A stretch of DNA of 45,856 bases from Planctomycetota bacterium (GTDB taxonomy: Bacteria > Planctomycetota > Phycisphaerae > UBA1845). Location of the stretch: positions 1 through 45,856 of the forward strand of contig JAJRYY010000006.1 of NCBI GenBank assembly GCA_024275565.1. Reading direction: 5' to 3'. Below, in pieces: positions 1-7,991 of this stretch (position 1 is its first letter; each line of letters starts with the position of its first letter). Under the pieces are notes generated by a model, which saw only the letters and a program-made list of their open reading frames with translations, was not told where the DNA came from and did no database searches. The position numbers were made by a program, and so were the translations under genes.

Positions 1-972
1 ATCCTGCGCGAGCAACTCAGTGGTGGAACGCCGGTACGCGGCCTGGGTACGTTCGCATACAATCCGCGCGCGAGACGCCTCTTAAACATCCAGTCTCCGC
101 ACCCCATCTATGACAGCAACACGCATAGCCATAGCATCGACATCTTCATCGGTACGCAAGCGCTGTTCTGGCAGGTGGCGGGTACGCACCGTTGCGCGAA
201 CAGCACTGCCTCACCCTGCTCGGATTCGACCACGACCTGCGGCGGCGGTTCACAGGCGTATCGGACGTCCGATGTCGCACACTTCGTCGATAATTTCTAT
301 CAGGCCACAAGCGATGCAGTCTCCGATCGTATTCCAGAACTTGTGTCGATCAGTGTCCACGGGTTTACACCTTGCAACCCGACGACAGCCACTTCACTCG
401 CCGTTATCAGCAATGGGACCAGCGGGAATATGAACGGGAGCATTGCCACGACACTTGCGGCTGCGCTCAATGCTGAAATCAAGGGCACATCCTATTCCGG
501 ATTGGGGTCTGGAAGCTGCAACGCACCCACAAACGACCCGCTCGACATCGTCTGGCCTTGCAACAACAACCCCTTCTGCGGACAAACCAACGTGCAAGGC
601 CGATCCATCAACAATTCTGCCAACCCATGCACAGCCGGCACCTCAGCACAGTTGCCCGAACGCTTCATCCATATGGAGCAGCAGCAACCCCTGCGTCGAG
701 CGACACCGGACGCGAATGGATTGTCGCGCCAAATCGTCATTGACGCCTTCAACGCAGCCTTCGCCAGGAAAATCACCTGGGTCGATTTTTCCCACACTGG
801 CGGGGAAGAGGGTTCCTTCTGTCAACCATTCGATTCGCTCCTGGAAGGCCTGAATGATGCGAGCAGCAACGAAACGATCATCATCAAAGCCGGGGTGTCC
901 TCTGAGACCCTGACAATCGTCCAACCCGTGCGGATCGAATCTTACGGGGGTACTGCACGCGTTGTCGGATAA
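1..972 (+). CDS. C-terminal part of a secreted-type hypothetical protein, possibly a metal-dependent amidohydrolase
   Basis: The frame is open from base 1, so the true start lies outside the window; 323 residues are visible. Conserved-looking motifs are SPHPIYD and HSHSIDIF near the left edge, then AGTHRCAN, VSISVHGF and FIHMEQ. This order of His/Glu/Arg motifs resembles zinc amidohydrolase or carboxypeptidase-like folds such as N-formylglutamate amidohydrolase or poly-gamma-glutamate hydrolase, but the match is by eye and weak. Many Cys residues suggest an extracytoplasmic protein. The last 35 or so residues (TIIIKAGVSSETLTI, then VRIESYGG) look like the opening turn of a right-handed beta-helix that stops early. 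Function is not assigned; only the coding call is solid. Confidence 0.7.
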   Translation: MLREQLSGGTPVRGLGTFAYNPRARRLLNIQSPHPIYDSNTHSHSIDIFIGTQALFWQVAGTHRCANSTASPCSDSTTTCGGGSQAYRTSDVAHFVDNFYQATSDAVSDRIPELVSISVHGFTPCNPTTATSLAVISNGTSGNMNGSIATTLAAALNAEIKGTSYSGLGSGSCNAPTNDPLDIVWPCNNNPFCGQTNVQGRSINNSANPCTAGTSAQLPERFIHMEQQQPLRRATPDANGLSRQIVIDAFNAAFARKITWVDFSHTGGEEGSFCQPFDSLLEGLNDASSNETIIIKAGVSSETLTIVQPVRIESYGGTARVVG

Positions 973-1528
973 TCTGGTCGGAATGAAAGCGTATGGCCGG
1001 GGCGAAGTTGAGCTGCAATCTCCGGAGTATCACTGGTCTCCGGAGTATCACTGGGAAATCGGTGGTTTTACAGCACGGGTTGCAATGTACGTCGCCATGT
1101 ACTCACTCAACGCATTGTCCGGATTGCTGTCCTCGAACAAACCGGTCATGACGAACCCCGCGACCAGTTGTCCGCCGATCTGGTCTTCGAGGGTGTGGCC
1201 GAACATTAGCGGATCGGACTTGTCGAATATCCATCGTCGGCAGGGTATCCGATTTCCGTGGGATGGGGAACGATTCCCGAAAATACAGATTGATCCGTAT
1301 ACACGATTGCCTTGTCGAGCGGGCGCGTCGTCCACCTGTATGAGAGCAGTTTTCCATGCATGAACAAGGTCCCCGGACAGACGTTCTTCGGCAAAAACCG
1401 TCTCTTGATTGCTTCCTGCCAACATATTTCAGTACGCGTTGCAACTTTCCACCCATGGGCTGACAGTACAGGGTCCATCCTGAAACAGAATTCACCGCAG
1501 AATCGCTACAAACATCATAAAACCTGAT
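973..1528. other. Intergenic stretch without a recognisable gene
   Basis: About 550 bases follow the stop of the fragment gene. Open frames here on both strands overlap each other and have no ribosome binding site or family motif. The one structured item is a perfect 18-bp tandem duplication at 1019-1054. The right end carries the likely promoter of the pseudopilin gene. Confidence 0.5.
1019..1054. repeat. 18-bp perfect tandem duplication
   Basis: The unit tctccggagtatcactgg occurs twice head to tail with no mismatch (1019-1036 and 1037-1054). It lies about 50 bases after the stop codon of the preceding gene and is one of many such microduplications in the window. Confidence 0.9.
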
Positions 1529-1534
1529 TAGAAT
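1529..1534 (+). promoter_or_regulatory. Possible -10 element (TAGAAT) of the pseudopilin gene
   Basis: TAGAAT matches the sigma70 -10 consensus at 5 of 6 positions. A transcript starting about 7 bases downstream would begin near base 1541, which supports translation from the second ATG at 1562 rather than a leaderless start at 1541. The -35 region (CTACAA) is poor, so this is a weak call. Confidence 0.35.
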
Positions 1535-1561
1535 GGGGCGATGCACCGATATCGGAATTCC

Positions 1562-2485
1562 ATGGTTCAAAGCGACTCTGAAAAACAGGCTGCGTTCTCG
1601 TTGATCGAGTTGCTCGTCGTGGTCTCGGTCATCGGACTGCTTATGAGCATCCTCGTGCCATCCCTCTCCAAAGCCCGCCAGCAGGCACGCGGCGTGAAGT
1701 GCCTGGCTCAGCTCCGCGTCCTGGGTCAGGGCATCACCATGTATGCCATGGAAAACCGCGATGTCCTCGTTCCCGGCAGGCTTCCGAAAATCGACGACTG
1801 CCACTGGCAGAAGGACGTAGCGGGCGGATTGAAGTACCGACCCACGTTTCTGGCGGTCATGGGCGCACAGGTCGGAATCCCCGCATTCGACGATCCGAAA
1901 ACGTGCAGAACCGAAACCGATATGTTCGGAGAACCCGGGGACCGTCAGAACTACTCGAACCCCATTTTTGTCTGCCCGCAGGTTTCAAGCTGGACCGATG
2001 AACGGAATGGCAGCTATGGGTACAACTACCAGTTCCTGGGAAATTCCCGTCTGAGAGATTCGGATGACATCGAGTCGTTCAAAAACTGGCCCATCGTCGC
2101 CACGCGTATCCGATCCCCCTCCGGGACCGTCGCAGTGGCAGACTGCATGGGGACCGCTGCATCTTATCCGCCCGGTGAACGTGGTGTGTATGTGAACAAT
2201 TCTCGCGACGAATTTCGGTTCGGCAATGAGGGGTTCAATCTCGACCCACCACGCGTGGACCCGGAAAACGGTGAGATGGCAAGCCTGTCCCAGAGGCATC
2301 GAACCGCAGCAGACACGCGACATCGCAACCGCGCCAACGTACTATTCGTCGATACCCATGCCGAAGCCCTCACCCTGAAGAAACTCGGTTACCAGACCCT
2401 CCCGGACGGCTCCATCGGATTCGACGGGAACAACACCCTCTGGTCAGGGAACGGACGCAATGTCGTCTGGACAGAGGATCCGTAA
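1562..2485 (+). CDS. Type II secretion pseudopilin-like protein (prepilin N-terminal methylation domain)
   Basis: The N-terminus has a short charged leader followed by AFSLIELLVVVSVIGLL, the class III signal of type IV pilins and type II secretion pseudopilins: cleavage by prepilin peptidase before Phe and a Glu at position +5. The residue before the cut is Ala instead of the usual Gly. The body contains Cys-rich and Tyr/Gly-rich stretches (SYGYNYQFLG), and the C-terminal part has NVLFVDTHAEAL, the His/Asp region typical of the large planctomycete pseudopilin-like family. The ATG at 1562 is preferred because GGAA lies 5 bases upstream and a -10 element sits at 1529; the ATG at 1541 is possible. 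It likely sits in the inner membrane or periplasm. The partner and substrate are unknown. Confidence 0.85.
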   Translation: MVQSDSEKQAAFSLIELLVVVSVIGLLMSILVPSLSKARQQARGVKCLAQLRVLGQGITMYAMENRDVLVPGRLPKIDDCHWQKDVAGGLKYRPTFLAVMGAQVGIPAFDDPKTCRTETDMFGEPGDRQNYSNPIFVCPQVSSWTDERNGSYGYNYQFLGNSRLRDSDDIESFKNWPIVATRIRSPSGTVAVADCMGTAASYPPGERGVYVNNSRDEFRFGNEGFNLDPPRVDPENGEMASLSQRHRTAADTRHRNRANVLFVDTHAEALTLKKLGYQTLPDGSIGFDGNNTLWSGNGRNVVWTEDP

Positions 2486-2517
2486 CCTTCGCAGGGTTGC
2501 AACCATCGCAGGGTTGC
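2484..2517. repeat. 17-bp tandem duplication starting inside the pseudopilin stop codon
   Basis: Units aaccttcgcagggttgc (2484-2500) and aaccatcgcagggttgc (2501-2517) differ at one base. The first two bases of unit 1 are the last two bases of the TAA stop (2483-2485), so the array begins exactly at the end of the gene. Confidence 0.9.
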
Positions 2518-2608
2518 AGAATCTGAGCGAAAGGAACATAATCCCGGACAGGACACAATATCGGACAATGCGTCGAGCAGTGACCCATGTATCACGGCGA
2601 CGCAGGAA

Positions 2609-2682
2609 ACGCCCGTAGCTCAATTGGATAGAGTCGCAGACTTCGAATCTGAAGGTTGGAGGTTCGAGTCCTCCCGGGCGTA
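2609..2682 (+). tRNA. tRNA-Arg (anticodon TCG)
   Basis: The cloverleaf can be folded by eye. The acceptor stem ACGCCCG pairs with CGGGCGT, followed by discriminator A at 2682. The D stem is GCTC/GAGT. The anticodon arm has loop CTTCGAA with TCG at positions 34-36. The T stem GGAGG/CCTCC encloses TTCGAGT. The base pair at 27-43 is a G-A mismatch. No CCA is encoded. The anticodon UCG reads CGN arginine codons. Confidence 0.93.
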
Positions 2683-2776
2683 ATAACACGCTGTCGGAAG
2701 CCCAAGTCGGCCGGCAGCGTGTTTGGCATCAGGGCGTCTGAATCAGGTGGAACCCAATTCGCTGATCGCGATCAGT

Positions 2777-2816
2777 CAAGCATGCCCGTCAATTCGCAAG
2801 CATGCCCGTCAACTCG
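2777..2816. repeat. 20-bp tandem duplication across the pyrD stop codon
   Basis: The plus-strand unit caagcatgcccgtcaattcg (2777-2796) is repeated at 2797-2816 with one mismatch. The pyrD stop (TGA, complement of 2789-2791) lies in the downstream copy. Because the unit is 20 bp, the TTGACG motif is read as Leu-Thr in the first copy and as ...TGA in the second, so the duplication itself supplies the stop. Confidence 0.9.
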
Positions 2817-3766
2817 CAAAGACGCGACATCCCCTTACCAGCAAGGTACGTCCTCAGCCCACCACAGATTTGATTCGGAATGGTCGGATCCACAAACAGC
2901 GCCGTCCCAACCGCAACAGCAGACGCCCCAGCAAGCATGAACTCAGCAGCGTCACGCCAGTTCTGAATCCCACCCATCCCAATAATCGGAACGCCATGCT
3001 CCCTGGCAACCTTGCTATACACCTTGTGAACCATACAGACAGCCACCGGTTTGATCGCCGGTCCGGATAATCCACCCGTACGGTTGGCCAGCATCGGGCG
3101 AAACGTGTTCACGTTGATCGCCATCCCCGCAAGCGTATTGATCAGCGACAAAATCTCAGCACCACCATTGATCGCAGCCCGTGCGGTCGCCGTAATATCC
3201 GTCACATTGGGCGACAATTTCACAATCACCTTCGCACGTTTCACATCGCGACGAACGTGAGCAACCAGCGATTCAAGTCGTGCATGATCCGTCCCATAGT
3301 CGAGTCCATCCGAGACATTCGGACAGGACACATTCAGCTCCACCCCCGTGATGCACGGCACCTCATCCAATGCGCGACACACCATCGCATACTCGTCCGG
3401 ATCGCGACCAGCCACATTCACGATCACCGGGATACCCAATTCGCTGAGATATGGAACCTTATCGCTCAGAAATCGCTCAAGACCCCCATTGGCCAACCCG
3501 ATCGCATTCAGCATCCCGCCAGCCGTTTCGACTGTCCTCGGCGGCGGATTCCCCTTACGCTCCCCCGGCGTGACAGCCTTGGTCACAAACGCCCCCAGAC
3601 TGGCAATCTCCAGAAACGGAGCATATTCCGGACCATATCCACTCGTCCCGGACCCGGTCATGACAGGATTCGCCATCACCATCCCCGCCAGATCGACCGA
3701 AAGGTCCACATCCTGCTCCTGCTGCTTCTGCTTCTGCTTCTGATGTTCGGGCTTCAAATCACTCAT
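2789..3766 (-). CDS. pyrD: Dihydroorotate dehydrogenase, class 1B catalytic-subunit type
   Basis: The enzyme oxidises dihydroorotate to orotate in pyrimidine synthesis, using FMN. Diagnostic segments in order are MANPVMTGSGTSGYG near the N-terminus, TKAVTPGERKGNPPPR, NAIGLANGGLE, VNVAG, GVELNVSCPNV, VKLSPNVTD, LINTLAGMAIN, NRTGGLSGPAIKP (the FMN phosphate and loop region) and GVPIIGMGGIQ. The Cys in NVSCPN is the active-site base of class 1 enzymes, and the order fits class 1B (NAD-linked, partner PyrK). No pyrK is in the window. The start is placed at 3766 (MSDLKPEH); the frame stays open upstream into coaD on the other strand, and an ATG at 3778 is also possible. The residues just after the start form a Gln/Lys low-complexity stretch (QKQKQKQQEQ). 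The gene is divergent from coaD, and its 3' end carries the duplication described separately. Confidence 0.92.
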   Translation of the reverse strand: MSDLKPEHQKQKQKQQEQDVDLSVDLAGMVMANPVMTGSGTSGYGPEYAPFLEIASLGAFVTKAVTPGERKGNPPPRTVETAGGMLNAIGLANGGLERFLSDKVPYLSELGIPVIVNVAGRDPDEYAMVCRALDEVPCITGVELNVSCPNVSDGLDYGTDHARLESLVAHVRRDVKRAKVIVKLSPNVTDITATARAAINGGAEILSLINTLAGMAINVNTFRPMLANRTGGLSGPAIKPVAVCMVHKVYSKVAREHGVPIIGMGGIQNWRDAAEFMLAGASAVAVGTALFVDPTIPNQICGGLRTYLAGKGMSRLCELTGMLAN

Positions 3767-3847
3767 CACAACGAGCATCCGCCGCGATCCACGCCATGTC
3801 AAGCGCGACCCCGACGCAACACATGCGCTAAGGACAAGTCCCGGTGA

Positions 3848-3876
3848 TTCACAAAATCCCCCACACGTCCTAGAAT
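3848..3876 (+). promoter_or_regulatory. Sigma70-type promoter of coaD
   Basis: TTCACA (3848-3853) and TAGAAT (3871-3876) are separated by 17 bp, each matching consensus at 5 of 6 positions. Transcription would begin near 3883, giving a 20-base leader that contains the GAGGAG ribosome binding site. Confidence 0.65.
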
Positions 3877-3902
3877 GCGACCATTCATCGAGGAGATTTT
3901 GT

Positions 3903-4418
3903 ATGGGCGAAGTAACCAAAAGCGTCGCAGTATTCCCAGGAACGTTCGATCCGGTAACACTGGGACATCTCGATCTCATCCGCCGAGCCTCACGGTTATT
4001 CGATCGCGTCGTCGTCGGCGTGGGGCATAATCCTGAAAAAAGCGAGATGTTTTCCTCATCAGAACGCGTTTCCATGATCCAGGAATTCGTCGCGGAGGAG
4101 CGGCTGGACAACATTTCCGTCCAGAGTTACGGCGGTCTGACCATGGAATTCGCCAAGGACCAGGGCGCCAACATCATCCTCCGAGGCATCCGCGACAGCG
4201 TAGACCTCCGCGACGAACTGCAGTTCGCCAACGCAAACCTCATCGTCGGATCCATAGAAACCGTTTTTCTCATGACCACCGACCAGACCGCCCTGACCTC
4301 AAGCTCGCTCATCAAACAGATCGTCGAACTGGGAGGAGCCACAGAGTCGCGACTGGCACAACTCGTCCCTGCCACCGTGCTCAAACGCCTCGAAGCCCGC
4401 CTCCGTCCCGATAGCTGA
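3903..4418 (+). CDS. coaD: Pantetheine-phosphate adenylyltransferase
   Basis: CoaD transfers AMP from ATP to 4'-phosphopantetheine, the penultimate step of coenzyme A synthesis, in the cytoplasm. The 171-residue length is normal for the family. Motifs seen are FPGTFDPVTLGHLDLI (nucleotidyltransferase HxGH-type signature, here T-L-G-H), VVVGVGHNPEKS, ILRGIRDSVDLRDELQ (the RG-R-D motif that binds substrate) and LTSSSLIKQI (the ISSS-type motif near the C-terminus). GAGGAG lies 8 bases upstream of the ATG, and a promoter lies just before it. It is divergent from pyrD. Confidence 0.97.
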   Translation: MGEVTKSVAVFPGTFDPVTLGHLDLIRRASRLFDRVVVGVGHNPEKSEMFSSSERVSMIQEFVAEERLDNISVQSYGGLTMEFAKDQGANIILRGIRDSVDLRDELQFANANLIVGSIETVFLMTTDQTALTSSSLIKQIVELGGATESRLAQLVPATVLKRLEARLRPDS

Positions 4419-4620
4419 CTCGGAACCCATCCCAGGATGTGTGGTTCCAATGCTGGAAATCGCATCTGAAAATGAGGATCACAAATACTATTCCATTTTT
4501 GACCCTGAACGGCTGAACGGATAAGATCAAATGTGCCGATCATCCGGAATCGCGGTACTTACGGTCAGTCGGACCAAAGCATTCACCGCGACGCCAAATC
4601 GTTCACTGGAGCAACGAGAG

Positions 4621-4914
4621 ATGTCCCCCATGCTTGCAATAGGCCTGCCGGGCGGAACCGAGATGGTCATCATCGGGATCCTCGCCCTTCTGATCTTCGG
4701 ACGGCGACTGCCCGACGTCGCCCGTTCCATGGGCAAAAGCATCGTCGAATTCAAAAAGGGATTGCGCGACGTCAAGGATCAGATCGACGGCAGCACGAAC
4801 TCAAATAACAAAATGCTCCCCAGGAATGACTCGGCCAGGAATGACCCGGCAGATCCTCAGACATCAGAACCCGGGCAGCAGGCCAGCAACACCAGCCAGA
4901 ATGCACCCGAATAG
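4621..4914 (+). CDS. tatA: Twin-arginine translocase subunit, TatA/E type
   Basis: The protein forms the protein-conducting oligomer of the Tat pathway, which exports folded proteins. The ATG at 4621 follows GAGAG and gives a 97-residue protein: a hydrophobic helix GTEMVIIGILALLIFG (about residues 11-26), the FGRRLPD hinge, and an amphipathic helix VARSMGKSIVEFKKGLRDV, followed by a hydrophilic Asn/Asp/Gln-rich tail. The order and the FG hinge are diagnostic for TatA/TatE (a TatB assignment is less likely given the short tail). No tatC is seen here. An upstream in-frame ATG at 4531 would add 30 residues without any family similarity and is not used. The stop lies inside a tandem array. Confidence 0.92.
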   Translation: MSPMLAIGLPGGTEMVIIGILALLIFGRRLPDVARSMGKSIVEFKKGLRDVKDQIDGSTNSNNKMLPRNDSARNDPADPQTSEPGQQASNTSQNAPE

Positions 4915-4973
4915 TCACAACGCACCCGCATAATCACACGCGCCCCAATAATCACACGCGCCCGAATACTTGA
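4903..4973. repeat. Degenerate 18-20-bp tandem array across the tatA stop codon
   Basis: Four successive units can be aligned: gcacccgaatagtcacaac (4903-4921), gcacccgcataatcacacgc (4922-4941), gccccaataatcacacgc (4942-4959) and a partial unit from 4960. The first contains the tatA stop TAG (4912). The next units carry TAA at 4931 and 4949, and the tail carries TGA at 4971. Together these stops cover all three frames. Confidence 0.8.
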
Positions 4974-4995
4974 GGCTGTTCGCAACTGAAAAGTG

Positions 4996-5040
4996 GCCGC
5001 AACCCAGATAGTCGCAACCCAGATAGTCGCAACTCAGACA
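4996..5040. repeat. 15-bp tandem array, three units, in the tatA / Minf_1886 convergent gap
   Basis: Units gccgcaacccagata, gtcgcaacccagata and gtcgcaactcagaca abut at 4996-5010, 5011-5025 and 5026-5040. The array lies 25 bases beyond the stop codon of the minus-strand gene at 5065. Confidence 0.9.
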
Positions 5041-5064
5041 ACTACCGCTGATCGGAAATGATTG

Positions 5065-5595
5065 TTAGTCGAAAAATGGATACCGCGTCTCAAGCTCGGT
5101 TTTCAGGCAGAAAACCCCTTCAAAATCGCGCAGGCTGTCCTGGGGTTCCTTTTGCATAAACCCATGATCCACCATCGCGAAGACGATTTCACCAAAGTCC
5201 CGCGTCTCACGAACACCCCACTGACCTAACACAAGACCCGACAACCGCCCATAGCGCTGCCGGGCAAAATCGCGGAGTCGCCAGCAGAGGTCATCTCCGC
5301 CAACATTGCGATTGAGTGATTCCATCTCGCCTGCATCTTCAATCGCATTGCTCACGGTCTCATCCAACGCATCCGCCCGATAACGCTCGAACAGCTCAGT
5401 CAGGTCGATATCCTCGGCTGTCATGTACTGGTAAATGATGATTTGTGCGGGCGACAGGGCACCATGCACGGTCCGCGCAGCAAATTCCAGACCATCCCGA
5501 ACGAACACAAACGACGAGACATCATACCGCCCGACAACACGCGCCAGATCATGCAGCGTCTTAACCTCTTGTCCCGGTTCAGTACTCACTACCAC
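5065..5595 (-). CDS. Minf_1886-type conserved protein of Planctomycetes/Verrucomicrobia (TIGR04138-like)
   Basis: The 176-residue protein has the layout remembered for this family: SSFVFVRDGLEFAARTV near residues 27-43, then a second block with LCWRLRDFARQRYG, LVLGQWGVRETRDFGEIVF (residues about 125-150), VDHGFMQKEPQDSLRDF and a short acidic/aromatic end. Family members are small soluble proteins found almost only in the PVC group; no biochemical role is established. Translation starts at GTG 5595, preceded by AAGGA at 5 bases; a GTG six bases downstream is an alternative. It is convergent with tatA. It may be co-transcribed with the RicT-like gene upstream, from which it is separated by about 140 bases that include tandem repeats. 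Confidence 0.85.
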   Translation of the reverse strand: MVVSTEPGQEVKTLHDLARVVGRYDVSSFVFVRDGLEFAARTVHGALSPAQIIIYQYMTAEDIDLTELFERYRADALDETVSNAIEDAGEMESLNRNVGGDDLCWRLRDFARQRYGRLSGLVLGQWGVRETRDFGEIVFAMVDHGFMQKEPQDSLRDFEGVFCLKTELETRYPFFD

Positions 5596-5691
5596 CAGAT
5601 TCCTTTATATCGCCCAACCAAACCTCATCACCACCAGACGAACCTGCAACACATGACGACCCAACCACCCTACTACTACCCCACTGGCCCC

Positions 5692-5729
5692 ACTGCCGTA
5701 CTACCCTACTGCCGTACTACCCTACTGCT
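5692..5729. repeat. 16-bp tandem duplication just after the ricT-like stop codon
   Basis: The plus-strand unit actgccgtactaccct occurs at 5692-5707 and 5708-5723, with a partial third to 5729. On the coding (minus) strand each unit carries TAG codons. Together with the gene's own TAG (5735-5737) they provide stops in all three frames within about 35 bases. Confidence 0.85.
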
Positions 5730-5734
5730 CTAAA

Positions 5735-7438
5735 CTACTCTGACGACGAATCACCCGATGCCCCACCGCTATCCTTCGGAGCGTTACCGCCACCATCACC
5801 GCTGTTTCCACCACCATCACCCCTATTCCCACCACTTCGACGGCGACGGGGCCGACGCTTCCGGCGACGAGGCCCAGTCTGCCCGGTCTGCGATGTCTTG
5901 TCGCCACCATTCCCCAACGCATCGCCAGTATTATCCGAAGCACTGACATTCCCATCTACATCGGGCGCACCATCACGATCCTTCGGAATCCCCTGCCCCT
6001 CACCCGGAGCACCCTTGGCACCGGCACGAGCAGATGCACCACCCCGCCCGCTACCTTTACCTCGCGCCTTCGATCCACCTCGTTTTCGCTCACCACCCGT
6101 TTTCTCATCCGCCCCAACACGCTTGCCGTCAGAACCACCACGTTTCCCCACCACACCACGTTGACCCGACCCACCACGCTTGCCGGATCCTCCACGCTTA
6201 CCCGACTCACCACGCTTGCCCGATCCACCACGACGACCGGACTGACCCCGACTGGCAGCCTCACCCCGCACCCCAGCCTCACCCCGCGACTCAGCCTCAC
6301 CCCGCGACTCAGCATCACCGCGTACACCAGAGTCGCCACCGACCTCAGCTCCTCCCGATGCCCCGGCCTTACGCCGACCACCAGAAGCCTGAGAACGACC
6401 AGAAGCCCGACCACGCGATTCCGTTGCGACCGGCAGTGGTTTCCGCTCCGGTTCCGGCGGAAATTCACTCAGCTTACGTTCAAGCACATCTTCATTCACA
6501 ACCGCCACAAAGCTACCATCGCCAGCCCGTGCGATCCGAAGAAGCTGGGTCAGCACCTGACGATCCACGACCGTACCATACCCCTCAGCCGTATGCACCT
6601 TCTCGCCCCGCTTCGGAAGCTTGGCGTCCAACTCTTCATACCCCTCATGCTCATAGCGAAGGCAGCACTTCAGTCGCCCGCAGCGCCCGGATACCTTGGT
6701 CGGATCAAGCGTCGCACGCTGCAGCTTCGCCATACGCATCGTCACCGGCTTAAGCGACTTCAAAAACGTCTTGCAACAAACCTCACGCCCACACGTCTCA
6801 AAATCTGCAAGCAACCTCGCCTCATCACGCGCACCAACCTGATGCATCTTGATGCGAGTCTGCAAATCCTGTGAAAGAGATTTGACCAGATCGCGAAAAT
6901 CTATACGCCCCTCAGCCGTAAAATAGAAAATCGCACGGTCACCGCCAAAAAGATACTCGCACTCAACAATCTTCATGGGAAGAGAAAGCCTCTTCGCATG
7001 ACCCTGAGATGCACGCTTCATTTCCGTCGCACGATCGAGAAGGCGCTTGGACTCAGCAAGATCGTCGGACGTCGCCTCACGCAGAATCCGACCATTGTCG
7101 AGCTGATAGCTCTCAGGACCGCTGTTTTGAACATAAAGACGAATCTGATCTGACGAAACGTGCTTGTCGCACCCACCACACGAAAGCGATACCTGCTGAC
7201 CTAGCTCGATACCACGATTCGTCTGAACGACAACATGCGCACCACAGGAAAACTGCATACTCTCGGGGTGGCTGAACTCCCCGATATGCTTCATAAAACC
7301 ATAGCGGATCGCCGTCGTATGATAGATCTTCTCCAGACCGTTACCACAACGAGGCGCATCACCACCACCAGCCTCGCACCCACCACAACCGGCACCAGAC
7401 TCAGACGTACCTTCTTCAAACATGGGGAACGATACCAT
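5735..7438 (-). CDS. PSP1-domain protein, RicT/YaaT-like, with long basic low-complexity tail
   Basis: The N-terminal 340 residues match the RicT (YaaT) family. A PSP1 C-terminal domain contains KIVECEYLFGGDRAIFYFTA, RIDFRDLVKSLSQDL and RIKMHQVGARDEA, followed by the paired cysteine motifs FETCGREVCCKTFL and SGRCGRLKCCLRYE. In Bacillus the Ric proteins bind an iron-sulfur cluster and affect RNase Y maturation of mRNAs; whether this holds here is inference. Unusually, the first 30 residues also carry a CGGC cluster. The last 220 residues are Gly/Arg/Ser/Lys repeats (GGSGKRG units, then PRRRKRRPRRRR) with an RGG-like character, suggesting RNA binding or disorder. No Shine-Dalgarno is obvious before ATG 7438; ATG 7423 is the next choice. 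It lies upstream of the Minf_1886 gene and downstream of trxA on the same strand. Confidence 0.82.
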   Translation of the reverse strand: MVSFPMFEEGTSESGAGCGGCEAGGGDAPRCGNGLEKIYHTTAIRYGFMKHIGEFSHPESMQFSCGAHVVVQTNRGIELGQQVSLSCGGCDKHVSSDQIRLYVQNSGPESYQLDNGRILREATSDDLAESKRLLDRATEMKRASQGHAKRLSLPMKIVECEYLFGGDRAIFYFTAEGRIDFRDLVKSLSQDLQTRIKMHQVGARDEARLLADFETCGREVCCKTFLKSLKPVTMRMAKLQRATLDPTKVSGRCGRLKCCLRYEHEGYEELDAKLPKRGEKVHTAEGYGTVVDRQVLTQLLRIARAGDGSFVAVVNEDVLERKLSEFPPEPERKPLPVATESRGRASGRSQASGGRRKAGASGGAEVGGDSGVRGDAESRGEAESRGEAGVRGEAASRGQSGRRGGSGKRGESGKRGGSGKRGGSGQRGVVGKRGGSDGKRVGADEKTGGERKRGGSKARGKGSGRGGASARAGAKGAPGEGQGIPKDRDGAPDVDGNVSASDNTGDALGNGGDKTSQTGQTGPRRRKRRPRRRRSGGNRGDGGGNSGDGGGNAPKDSGGASGDSSSE

Positions 7439-7526
7439 GAGAAAATCAACCAGTCAGGATAACCTAACAAACACAGGAAAAAATCAGGAACCTGTGCGAA
7501 GGACTTCATGCCTCAGAAACCGAAAA

Positions 7527-7865
7527 CTACGCCGGTGTAGCGACACCCTCGAGCATGGAGGCCAGTTCCTGCTTGCTTCGCAACCCGACGAATTTCTCCT
7601 TCAACTCACCTTTATGAAACAGCATGATGGTTGGGATCGCGCTGACTGCAAACTTCACAGACACCTCGCGATTCGCGTCGGTATCCAGCTTCCCAACCTT
7701 CACACGCCCCTTAAATTCAGTCGCCAGCTCGTCAATAATCGGCGTAAGCGCCTTACAAGGACCACACCATTCTGCCCATAAATCGACCAGCACCGGTACA
7801 TCGGCACTCACGACCTCAGATTCAAAATTCCCGTCGGTAAACTCAAGCGTATCTACACCGGCCAT
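7527..7865 (-). CDS. trxA: Thioredoxin
   Basis: This 112-residue cytoplasmic disulfide reductase has the active site WCGPC at residues 33-37, the buried Asp in VLVDLWAEWC, the cis-Pro loop AIPTIMLF and the C-terminal Gly in FVGLRSKQEL, all in the normal thioredoxin spacing. GAGGAAGAG lies just before the ATG at 7865, a strong ribosome binding site. It is transcribed toward the RicT-like gene, with an 88-base gap that shows no obvious terminator. Confidence 0.97.
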   Translation of the reverse strand: MAGVDTLEFTDGNFESEVVSADVPVLVDLWAEWCGPCKALTPIIDELATEFKGRVKVGKLDTDANREVSVKFAVSAIPTIMLFHKGELKEKFVGLRSKQELASMLEGVATPA

Positions 7866-7947
7866 ATCTCTTCCTCGTACGGGGTTACATATATCCCTAT
7901 ATACACCACCGAATTATAGTCAGAACCCCATGAATCGTCAAACGACA

Positions 7948-7991
7948 ACACCCTGTTCGACACGCCAGGACACCCTATTCGACACGCCCCG
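7948..7991. repeat. 22-bp tandem duplication across the acyltransferase stop codon
   Basis: Two 22-bp units (7948-7969 and 7970-7991) match at 19 of 22 bases. A further partial unit begins at 7992 inside the gene. The stop TAG (complement of 7975-7977) lies in the second unit; the equivalent codon in the other copy is CAG. Confidence 0.85.

Noticed and set aside
1048..1804. Minus-strand frames upstream of the pseudopilin gene
   Set aside because: They overlap the clear pseudopilin coding sequence and have no recognisable motif.
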